This document shows positions 36,960 to 43,243 of a stretch of 64,000 nucleotides of DNA, one piece after another. Numbering within the stretch: the first letter of the stretch is position 1; each line of letters opens with the position of its first letter. Source of the DNA: Vallitalea pronyensis (GTDB taxonomy: Bacteria; Bacillota; Clostridia; Lachnospirales; Vallitaleaceae); the NCBI RefSeq assembly GCF_018141445.1, contig NZ_CP058649.1, positions 5,103,001 to 5,167,000 of the forward strand, read 5' to 3'. Made by a program: the position numbers and the translations under genes. The notes below the pieces were generated by a model. That model saw only the letters and a program-made list of their open reading frames with translations. It did no database searches and was not told the origin of the DNA.

Positions 36960-38021
36960 ATGTCATATGCAGACGGCTTAGCAGCCTTAAATCTAGAGAT
37001 GCCAGACAGAGTTCCTCGTACTGAATATTCTGCTCATGCTCACTGGGATCTTGTTAACAAAGTCCTTGGAACATCTGTTACTGCATCATCACCTGATGAG
37101 GTCAAGGAAAAAGCTTCCACAGACTTCAAATTAAAATGGAATTACGATTTTTCATGGACTATTCTTTATCATAGTTGGATATTTGGTGAACACAGAACCA
37201 GTATGGGTCACGCAGAATATGCTTCCGAAGGGAGCGATTTTAATAACCAGGTTTACTCACCTTTCTCATCCTATGAAGATGTTCTCAAGATGGATTTTAA
37301 AGGAACCTACACCGTTCCAACGCATGCAGCACTCGTTAAGCAACAAAATGAACATTTCCAAAAGCAAAAGATATTAAATCCAGATGCAGTTGCGATGACA
37401 GGTATCTATGTAACACTTATATCTGGTCTTCTTGAAGTGTTTGGCTGGGACTACTTGCTTATGGCAGCTGGAATGGACCAAGAAGGCTTTGGAGAAACTG
37501 CTAATCGCTATGCAAAATTTATTCAGCCCTATTTTAATTCCCTAGCTGATTGTGATTCAGATGTTATTATGGTACATGATGATATTGTTTGGACATCTGG
37601 TGCTTTCATTAGCCCAGAGTGGTACCGTAAATATGTCTTCCCTAACTATAAAATTATGTTTGCTCCACTCATAGAAGCTGGAAAGAAAATCATCTATACT
37701 TCCGATGGTAACTTCACACAATTCATAGATGATATTGCTGATTGTGGCATCAATGCTTTTGTTATGGAACCAACGACAGACATGGCTTATATTGCTGAAA
37801 AGTATGGCAAAACCCATGCATTTGTTGGTAATGCAGACACAAGAATACTTCTCAAAGGTGATAAAGATGCAATTTATAATGAAGTGAAACGATGTATGGA
37901 TATTGGTAAGAACTGCCCAGGATTCTTTATGGCCGTTGGTAATCATATCCCTTCTAATACACCTGTAGAAAATGCTATTTTCTATAATGAGGTATATGAG
38001 GAGCTGTCCAGAAGGAAATAA
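36960..38021 (+). CDS. Uroporphyrinogen decarboxylase (URO-D/MtaA-like) family protein
   Basis: This 353-residue protein has the URO-D TIM-barrel family pattern: EMPDRVPRTEY at the N-terminus, a long middle, IYTSDGNFTQFIDDIADCGINAFVMEP near 240-265, the FVGNADTRILLKG segment near 283 and a GNHIPSNTPVENAIFYNEV ending. Members near glycan genes are usually not heme enzymes. They resemble MtaA/CmuA-type methyl-corrinoid:CoM methyltransferases, but their real role is unknown. It has its own terminator and is divergent from an AraC-type regulator, so it is probably induced with the sugar genes. There are no corrinoid proteins nearby. Confidence 0.8.
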   Translation: MSYADGLAALNLEMPDRVPRTEYSAHAHWDLVNKVLGTSVTASSPDEVKEKASTDFKLKWNYDFSWTILYHSWIFGEHRTSMGHAEYASEGSDFNNQVYSPFSSYEDVLKMDFKGTYTVPTHAALVKQQNEHFQKQKILNPDAVAMTGIYVTLISGLLEVFGWDYLLMAAGMDQEGFGETANRYAKFIQPYFNSLADCDSDVIMVHDDIVWTSGAFISPEWYRKYVFPNYKIMFAPLIEAGKKIIYTSDGNFTQFIDDIADCGINAFVMEPTTDMAYIAEKYGKTHAFVGNADTRILLKGDKDAIYNEVKRCMDIGKNCPGFFMAVGNHIPSNTPVENAIFYNEVYEELSRRK

Positions 38022-38398
38022 GGGTATACATAACGCAATATGATGAGAGGGTATAGGATAGAGGGTAGTTGAGTGGATGTAATAATCTGTTTATGATGAT
38101 AAGGGATGAAATAAGTGATGTGCATGTAGAAAAGGACTGTTACGGCAGTCCTTTTTTTATTTATAACATTTCATTGTTAATTATTTGAAAAACTAAATCA
38201 GAGACACAAACCTATAAGTCAAAACAATAATGTTACCATAAATATATAGAATATTGACAACATTAACTCTATAGATTATAATGGAATTTAATGGTAATAT
38301 AATATCTCCGTAAAACATTATCATAAAAAATAATTGTAAAATAGCAAGTAAGCATCATTATAATTTATAAAGAATACGTTAATGCAACCTGTTAAAAA
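38022..38398. other. Intergenic stretch, AT-rich, with one terminator
   Basis: This 377-base gap holds the URO-D terminator (38130-38158) and then about 240 bases of very AT-rich sequence with no supported ORF. A TATAAT at 38359-38364, with TTGTAA 19 bases upstream, is a possible but suboptimal promoter for the BtrH-like gene. Confidence 0.5.
38130..38158 (+). terminator. Terminator after the URO-D family gene
   Basis: AAGGACTG (38132-38139) pairs with CAGTCCTT (38146-38153) around a short loop, followed by TTTTTTT. Confidence 0.85.
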
Positions 38399-38428
38399 AT
38401 GAATATGACTAACGGGAGGATAAAAAAA

Positions 38429-39442
38429 ATGATAAAAAGTGCTAATGTACTACCACTCAAGTATCCACCAATAACATGCTATGAAGAGCAAGCAAATATA
38501 CTTTCAATATTACTTAATGATGAAAGAACTTTACCTTGGATCTATAGTAATTATATTCATTCAGAAGTGTATGAACATCAAGGCCAAGAAACAAAAGTAC
38601 ATTTTTATAAAATACCTTGCGATTGGCTAAAGATTGATTCAGTACCATTTTCATTAGTAGAAAAAATGGGAACTACGCTAGACGATTTTTTAATGAAAGC
38701 CATTGATCTGGGTTATTATGTAAGATTTACCATTGATGCTTTCCATATTCCTTCTTACGAAGTTGACTTCCATTATCCTCATCATATTATGGTTCACGGT
38801 TATGATCAATCAAAGAAAAAATATCATATTGCTGATAATTTTAAATTAGGAAAATACAGCTACGAAGAATGTACATTCCAAGATATGAACAATGCTTATT
38901 TATCAGGTGTTCAGGAAAAAGTGGTTATTAAAAATCCTGTTTTTAATTTAATAAGCTTAAAAAAAGATTTCAAGTATCAATTTGATATCGAATTTGTATC
39001 TAACGCGCTGGAGGCATACATAACATCAGCGAATATCTCCTTATTACATATGCGTCAAAATGAGCAACATAAGAAAAATTGGCAGTATGGCTTCGCCCAA
39101 TATCGTTTTTTACAAAACCAAATCGATAACTTAATGAACAATGAGTATTTTTCTGGTATTAGGTCGTTTCAATTCCTTTTTGACCATAATTCAATGATGC
39201 TAGATAGAATAGCCTATATGGGTAATAGCGGTTTCTTAAAAGATTCAGAAACCCATTATAAAGATTATACTGTTATCAACAAAAAATGTATGACCATTAG
39301 ATCTTTTATTATTAAGTATGCATTATCTCCAAATAATAAAACCCTTGTAAAAGCAAAATCTCTTTTGTCCCAAATAGAAGAAAGTGAAAGGAAAATATTG
39401 CAGTCATTAATAAAAGATTTAAGGTTGCAGATTAGTCGTTAG
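38429..39442 (+). CDS. BtrH N-terminal-like (papain-fold) protein, copy 1
   Basis: This protein of about 337 residues starts at the ATG at 38429, with GGGAGGA 8 bases upstream; ten earlier in-frame codons precede that site. A candidate Cys-His-Asp triad is visible: Cys17 (PITCYE), His118/His119 (YPHHIMVHGYD) and Asp136 (HIADNF). This is the pattern of BtrH_N/C39-like cysteine acyltransferase or peptidase folds seen in natural-product clusters. The C-terminal half (about 190-337) looks helical and has no recognised motif. A paralogue lies in opposite orientation at 40644-41642, roughly 70% identical by eye. No biosynthetic genes are adjacent, so the substrate is unknown. Confidence 0.7.
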   Translation: MIKSANVLPLKYPPITCYEEQANILSILLNDERTLPWIYSNYIHSEVYEHQGQETKVHFYKIPCDWLKIDSVPFSLVEKMGTTLDDFLMKAIDLGYYVRFTIDAFHIPSYEVDFHYPHHIMVHGYDQSKKKYHIADNFKLGKYSYEECTFQDMNNAYLSGVQEKVVIKNPVFNLISLKKDFKYQFDIEFVSNALEAYITSANISLLHMRQNEQHKKNWQYGFAQYRFLQNQIDNLMNNEYFSGIRSFQFLFDHNSMMLDRIAYMGNSGFLKDSETHYKDYTVINKKCMTIRSFIIKYALSPNNKTLVKAKSLLSQIEESERKILQSLIKDLRLQISR

Positions 39443-39554
39443 AAAATCTCTCACAAGTAGAAGAAAACTATTCATTGTGTTTTAAAGAAGCCTATATAAG
39501 ATTTAATTAGCTAGTATTTCAATCTAAAAACCATAGGCACTTGTGCCCCTTAAC

Positions 39555-39661
39555 GTCACTAGACAAAAAATCTAGTAATTAAAAAAAGCATCAAAAAAGG
39601 CTATTTTTATTACGAAATAGCCTTTAATTATGTCATTATGGTTGATGCAGTTGGGGGGACT
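39555..39661 (-). repeat. Degenerate inverted copy of the tRNA-Leu 3' end and its downstream flank
   Basis: Read on the minus strand, 39661-39645 is identical over 17 bases to the last bases of the tRNA-Leu gene plus one flanking base (40284-40300). The following sequence keeps the same order of elements as the flank of the intact tRNA: an AAAGGCTAT...ATAGCCTTTTTTGATG terminator and then GTCTAGTGAC (39564-39555 here, 40374-40383 there). The 5' part of the tRNA is absent, so this is a remnant and not a gene. Together with the BtrH-like paralogues it marks an old inverted duplication. Confidence 0.85.
39593..39625 (-). terminator. Terminator belonging to the tRNA-Leu remnant
   Basis: AAAGGCTATTT (39596-39606) pairs perfectly with AAATAGCCTTT (39615-39625), and TTTTTT follows on the minus strand. 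It is homologous to the terminator after the intact tRNA-Leu. Read the other way it may also help end the BtrH-like copy 1 transcript. Confidence 0.8.
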
Positions 39662-39681
39662 TTTTAAAACTAAACCTATAT

Positions 39682-39713
39682 CCCCCATAATGTAATAAAT
39701 TATTACAAGGGGG
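39682..39713 (-). terminator. Hairpin after the putative microprotein
   Basis: CCCCC (39682-39686) pairs with GGGGG (39709-39713), with an inner GTAATA/TATTAC stem. On the minus strand it is followed by a loose T-rich tract. It lies 10 bases beyond the stop of the 48-residue ORF. Confidence 0.6.
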
Positions 39714-39722
39714 TTATATTTA

Positions 39723-39869
39723 TTAGTATTTCTTTCTATTTTTTATTACCTTTATTATAATCCAAATAAAAGCCATAAATAGTAGTAATATTACAATGTA
39801 TATTACTGCTATATCTAGATTATTGGATGAAGAAGAACTGTCTATAGCTTGTAATAAAATAATTATCAA
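39723..39869 (-). CDS. Putative single-pass membrane microprotein (48 aa)
   Basis: This short ORF encodes about 48 residues: a short N-terminus with a Ser/Asn-rich segment (QAIDSSSSNNLD), one strongly hydrophobic helix of about 22 residues, and a basic tail ending KNRKKY. The layout resembles small membrane toxins or regulatory microproteins. AAGGAG (39870-39875 on the complement) abuts the TTG start, which is too close; an ATT two codons later has better spacing. Start choice is therefore uncertain, as is expression. A hairpin follows the stop. It lies between the tRNA-Leu remnant and the intact tRNA-Leu. I recognise no family. Confidence 0.4.
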   Translation of the reverse strand: MIIILLQAIDSSSSSNNLDIAVIYIVILLLFMAFIWIIIKVIKNRKKY

Positions 39870-40123
39870 CTCCTTATTAGGTGTTATTCCCTATTTTATA
39901 TGATATCATAATTATCATCTAGTTCAATACACAACAATGGTTTTAAAGAAATTTTATCACATAATACCAAATCAATATGCTTTGATTAGATTCTATTGAA
40001 TGGCTTTGACTATTTTCTATGCGTAATATACACAAATATATAAATATGTTCAGTCCTATTATTTATCATCAAGATTAATTAAACATATGATGTAGTCATT
40101 CAAGTTTTTTTGACATTTTAGGG

Positions 40124-40152
40124 TTGCAAAAAAAAATGTCCTGTGCTATAAT
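40124..40152 (+). promoter_or_regulatory. Promoter of tRNA-Leu
   Basis: TTGCAA (40124-40129), a 17-base spacer and TATAAT (40147-40152). GACATTTT (40113-40120) and AAAATGTC (40133-40140) form a dyad overlapping the -35 box, so a protein might bind there. Confidence 0.7.
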
Positions 40153-40214
40153 CTTCAAGCGAGGTAATCTAGCGTATTTTTTAATGAAAAATTTGATGGA
40201 TACCAAGTAAATAT

Positions 40215-40299
40215 GCAGTTGTGGCGGAATTGGCATACGCGCTAGACTAAGGATCTAGTGTCCTCTTTGGACTTGGGGGTTCGAGTCCCCCCAACTGCA
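40215..40299 (+). tRNA. tRNA-Leu (anticodon AAG)
   Basis: This is an 85-base class II tRNA. The acceptor stem GCAGTTG (40215-40221) pairs with CAACTGC (40292-40298), with discriminator A at 40299. The anticodon stem CTAGA/TCTAG encloses the loop CTAAGGA, with anticodon AAG at 40249-40251. A variable arm follows and the T arm GGGGG-TTCGAGT-CCCCC is intact. CCA is not encoded. A34 in a Leu tRNA is unusual in bacteria outside some Firmicutes and would need inosine modification or superwobble to read CUN codons. A terminator follows at 40322-40356. Confidence 0.95.
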
Positions 40300-40321
40300 T
40301 TTCCCTAATTTAAGCGATTTT

Positions 40322-40356
40322 AAAGGCTATATCAATATTTGATAATAGCCTTTTTT
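40322..40356 (+). terminator. Terminator of tRNA-Leu
   Basis: AAGGCTAT (40323-40330) pairs with ATAGCCTT (40345-40352), followed by further T residues. It is homologous to the inverted terminator at 39593-39625. Confidence 0.85.
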
Positions 40357-40506
40357 GATGGTTTTATGACATGGTCTAGTGACACATAAGGGCTAAAACG
40401 CCCCTGATTTACATCTTAATACTTGCTATCAGACTTGAGTTCCTAAACTTCATTACCATATACTGGTATAGATTGTATTATAAGAAAGAATTCTTCTATT
40501 TAATAG

Positions 40507-40534
40507 AGCCTACTTCCATACTAGGAAATAGGCT
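40507..40534 (-). terminator. Hairpin downstream of BtrH-like copy 2
   Basis: AGCCTACTTCC (40507-40517) pairs with GGAAATAGGCT (40524-40534) with one mismatch. It lies about 110 bases past the copy 2 stop. The T run is weak. Confidence 0.45.
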
Positions 40535-40643
40535 TATTCTCATTATGTACTGGTTTTACACAAGGTGGATGTAGGCATACTTTGAAATATTAGCTACCTA
40601 AATTACACTAGGCTCAAAGCTAAAAATTTATGCTTATAAACAA

Positions 40644-41642
40644 TCACTGTAAATCTTTAATTAAAGACTGCAAAGTTTTTCTTTCATTTTCTTCTACTTG
40701 ATATAGTAATGATTTTACTCTTTCTAATGTATCTATGTTTGAGTCTATGGTGTATTTAATGATTAAATTCCTAATAGTCAAGCAATCCTTTTTAATCATG
40801 CTATAATCCTTATAATAAGCTTCTTTATTCTTTAAGTAACCTTTATCAGACATATATACTATTCTATCAAGCATGATAGACTTATGATCAAAAAGAAAAT
40901 GAAAAGATCTGATCCCAAAATAACCTTCATTTTTCATTAAGGCATCTATTTGGTTTTGTAAAAAACCATATTGGGCTAGACCATATTGCCAATTTTTCTT
41001 ATGTTGCTCATATTGGCGTAAATGTAATACAGAAATATTCTCCGATGATACATATGCTTTTAGTGAAGCGGATACAAAATCAACATCAAATTGATAATTG
41101 AAATCCTTTTTTAAGCTCAGTAAATTGAAAACAGGATTTTTGATAACCACCTTTTTCTTAACACCAGACATAAAGGCTTTTTTCATTTCTTTGAATGTAC
41201 ATTCTTCATAGCTGTATTTTCCTAATTTAAAATTATCAGCAATATGATATTTTTTGTTTGATTGATCATAACCATAAACCATAATATGATGAGGATAGTG
41301 GTAATTAGATTGATATGAATGAATGTGAAAGGCATCAATAGGATATCTCACATAGTAGCCTAAATCAATGGATTGCATTAAAAAATCATGGAGCTCGATT
41401 CCCATTTTTTCTACTATTACAAATGGTACTGCATCTATTCTTATCCAATCGCAAGGCATTCTATAAAAATGAGCTTTTGTTTGTTGCCCATTTTTTTCAA
41501 AAACTTCTGAATGGATATAATGACTATAGATCCAAGGTAATGTCCTTTCATCATTGAGTAATATTGAGAGTGTATTTGCTTGGTCTTCATAGCATGTTAT
41601 CGGTGGATACTTGAACGGCAAAATTTTGCTACCTTTTATCAT
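40644..41642 (-). CDS. BtrH N-terminal-like (papain-fold) protein, copy 2
   Basis: This 332-residue paralogue of the gene at 38429-39442 faces it. It starts MIKGSKILPFKYPPITCYED and keeps the candidate triad: Cys in PITCYED, His in YPHHIMVYGYD and Asp in HIADNF. The C-terminal helical half is equally conserved. The conservation of both copies, especially around the triad, argues that both are under selection and not decaying. It is followed by a hairpin. An APH-fold kinase gene lies 92 bases upstream on the same strand, so both might be transcribed together. The function is unknown; acyl transfer or amide hydrolysis is the family-based guess. Confidence 0.7.
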   Translation of the reverse strand: MIKGSKILPFKYPPITCYEDQANTLSILLNDERTLPWIYSHYIHSEVFEKNGQQTKAHFYRMPCDWIRIDAVPFVIVEKMGIELHDFLMQSIDLGYYVRYPIDAFHIHSYQSNYHYPHHIMVYGYDQSNKKYHIADNFKLGKYSYEECTFKEMKKAFMSGVKKKVVIKNPVFNLLSLKKDFNYQFDVDFVSASLKAYVSSENISVLHLRQYEQHKKNWQYGLAQYGFLQNQIDALMKNEGYFGIRSFHFLFDHKSIMLDRIVYMSDKGYLKNKEAYYKDYSMIKKDCLTIRNLIIKYTIDSNIDTLERVKSLLYQVEENERKTLQSLIKDLQ

Positions 41643-41734
41643 TTTTCACTACCTTCCCTTTATTAATATTACTATTTTAACACTATTTAACTTATTTTTC
41701 TACTTTACAATAAGTATTATTATATTTTAAATTT

Positions 41735-42712
41735 TTATATGATTAAATAACCCTTTATTTCCTTCAAATAATTTTCAATTCGATGCGTTAATTCCACCAT
41801 CCATTCAGGAGGATTGTCAATAGGTTCAGCCAATGCAAGACGGCATCGTACATAGCTATATAGTTGATAGTATCGCTTAAAAACATCTTCATCGTCCAAC
41901 ATCCTCTTATCAATTGGTTTTACGGATGTATAACCTTCTAAAAAACAGCTTACTACATGCTTTTCATCCATTTCTGGATGCTCCTCCAGTATATTATCCT
42001 TACATTTAACAATATCCATCATATAATAGTGATAGACAGCATCATCAAAATCGATGATATAATACTTATTGGATTTTTTCTCATAAAATACATTATCCAA
42101 TTCATAATCATAATGAATAAGGCCATAATTATCTTGTGTTTTTATCAAGGCTTTCATATCCTTTTTTAATGCTTTTATAGCTGAACGTATTTGCTCTTCT
42201 TCTTTGAAAGGTGTCATTGCTTTTAACATCACATCCAATTGTTCTTCGTGAGATATGCGCTTGTAAACCTTGGGCTTGTATTTCTGGCTGAGTACATGCA
42301 ATTCACCAAGGGCTTTTCCATAACCAAATAAAATCTGGTCTGTCAGTGATATACGGTCTAACTTCTCACCTTTTACATGCTTAAAAACTGCAGCTGAGTA
42401 AACGCCCCATGATGTGTTTATGATTTCAAGAGTATTTCCGTTCTTGGATGGTATAATTTCTGGTACTAAATAGTTATTCTTCTGTAAGTATTCCAGATAT
42501 TCAAGCTCTGCAAGAATAGTCTCTGGTATTTTCTCAGCATTTGGGGAAAATCTTAACAAATGCACATTACCTTGAGCTTTATAGGGGTATATAGCATTGG
42601 ATGAAATACGAAACTCATTGAGTAATGAAAGGCTTTCTTCATCATATACCCAATAATCTAACAATGTCATGACCAAATCACGGTTATCTTCTAAATACTT
42701 TAATTTTAACAT
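41735..42712 (-). CDS. Aminoglycoside phosphotransferase (APH/choline kinase) fold kinase
   Basis: This 325-residue protein has a kinase-like fold. The catalytic loop HYDYELDN lies near residues 200-207 (Asp as base, Asn as metal ligand) and the metal-binding IDFDDA near 220. An N-lobe includes ILAELEYLEYLQ near 65 and FKHVKGEKLD near 108-117. APH-type proteins phosphorylate antibiotics, choline, sugars or spore-coat targets; this one is closest in feel to the uncharacterised clostridial phosphotransferases. It is preceded by a short leader ORF and a terminator-like hairpin, which suggests attenuation. The substrate cannot be told from sequence. Confidence 0.82.
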   Translation of the reverse strand: MLKLKYLEDNRDLVMTLLDYWVYDEESLSLLNEFRISSNAIYPYKAQGNVHLLRFSPNAEKIPETILAELEYLEYLQKNNYLVPEIIPSKNGNTLEIINTSWGVYSAAVFKHVKGEKLDRISLTDQILFGYGKALGELHVLSQKYKPKVYKRISHEEQLDVMLKAMTPFKEEEQIRSAIKALKKDMKALIKTQDNYGLIHYDYELDNVFYEKKSNKYYIIDFDDAVYHYYMMDIVKCKDNILEEHPEMDEKHVVSCFLEGYTSVKPIDKRMLDDEDVFKRYYQLYSYVRCRLALAEPIDNPPEWMVELTHRIENYLKEIKGYLII

Positions 42713-42771
42713 GTCTATTCCTCATTCTTTCTATTCTATTTTATCTCTGATACATACGTATTTTTGCGCAC

Positions 42772-42799
42772 AAAAAAAGCATGCCATTGAGCACACTTT
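42772..42799 (-). terminator. Attenuator-like terminator upstream of the APH-fold kinase
   Basis: AAAGCATGC (42776-42784) pairs with GCACACTTT (42791-42799) using two G-U pairs in RNA, and TTTTTTT follows on the minus strand. It is placed after the leader ORF and 60 bases before the kinase start. Confidence 0.6.
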
Positions 42800-42827
42800 A
42801 TTCTCTAATATAATCATATAAATAGGT

Positions 42828-42855
42828 TCAATAAATAAAAGGTCAACCTATTTAT
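42828..42855 (-). promoter_or_regulatory. Leader hairpin upstream of the APH-fold kinase
   Basis: ATAAATAGGTT (42828-42838) pairs perfectly with AACCTATTTAT (42845-42855) around a 6-base loop. A second hairpin CAGATGT/ACATCTG (42907-42925) lies between it and the leader ORF. These may form alternative structures with the terminator. Confidence 0.5.
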
Positions 42856-42935
42856 GACAAATCATCTGGATAGATCATTCTCATGAGCAACAAAAACACA
42901 AACATTCAGATGTCCAATACATCTGCACTATTTAA

Positions 42936-42977
42936 TTAACTGGAAATCACCTTGTTTTGTATCATTCGACGTTTCAT
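42936..42977 (-). CDS. Putative 13-residue leader peptide
   Basis: ATG at 42977 begins a 13-codon ORF (MKRRMIQNKVISS) ending in TAA. AAGGGAG (42986-42992) is 8 bases upstream, an excellent spacing. Its place between a promoter/operator and a terminator-like hairpin ahead of the kinase gene resembles translational attenuation leaders of resistance genes. That the peptide is made is inference. Confidence 0.4.
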   Translation of the reverse strand: MKRRMIQNKVISS

Positions 42978-43008
42978 GTCACTCACTCCCTTCAATGGGT
43001 CCTATTCT

Positions 43009-43040
43009 ATACTATATCATATAGTATGGTGGTATGTATA
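43009..43040 (-). promoter_or_regulatory. Palindromic operator with overlapping promoter, APH-fold kinase
   Basis: ATACTATAT-C-ATATAGTAT (43009-43027) is a perfect 19-base palindrome. On the minus strand TATACA (43035-43040), an 18-base spacer and TATAGT (43011-43016) could be a promoter, with the -10 box inside the palindrome. The palindrome resembles GntR/YtrA-type operators, but the regulator is not identified. Confidence 0.5.
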
Positions 43041-43084
43041 GATAATTAGTAAAGGAATAATTTCAAAAAATCTCCAAAAAAGTA

Positions 43085-43112
43085 TTGACTTTTTTTCTAA
43101 TTATGCTAGAAT
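43085..43112 (+). promoter_or_regulatory. Promoter of tRNA-Gly
   Basis: TTGACT (43085-43090), a 16-base spacer and TAGAAT (43107-43112), about 32 bases before the tRNA. Confidence 0.75.
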
Positions 43113-43144
43113 ATATCTTGCGTTAAGAAATGATAAATGCACAT

Positions 43145-43216
43145 GCGTGAGTGGCTCAGTGGTAGAGCATCGCCTTGCCAAGGCGAGGGTCGCGGGTTCG
43201 AATCCCGTCTCGCGCT
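43145..43216 (+). tRNA. tRNA-Gly (anticodon GCC)
   Basis: This is a 72-base tRNA. The acceptor stem GCGTGAG pairs with CTCGCGC (43209-43215) with one G-U pair, and the D arm is GCTC-AGTGGTA-GAGC. The anticodon loop TTGCCAA carries GCC at 43177-43179, and the T arm is GCGGG-TTCGAAT-CCCGT. No CCA is encoded. A T run directly after it probably ends transcription. Confidence 0.97.
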
Positions 43217-43243
43217 TTTTTAATGTCCAAAAATAATAAATTT

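Larger units (their letters stand above)
40300..40643. other. Intergenic stretch downstream of tRNA-Leu
   Basis: This contains the tRNA terminator, the GTCTAGTGAC block shared with the inverted remnant at 39555-39564, and a hairpin at 40507-40534. I see no supported gene. Confidence 0.6.
42713..43144. other. Intergenic control region between APH-fold kinase and tRNA-Gly
   Basis: This 432-base stretch holds, on the minus strand, a palindrome/promoter, a 13-codon leader ORF, three hairpins and a terminator before the kinase. On the plus strand it holds the tRNA-Gly promoter. Confidence 0.6.

Noticed and set aside
39645..39661. tRNA-Leu 3' end copy as an attachment site of an integrated element
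   Set aside because: Attachment sites formed by integration are direct repeats flanking an element with an integrase. Here the copy is inverted and there is no integrase or phage gene between or near the copies.
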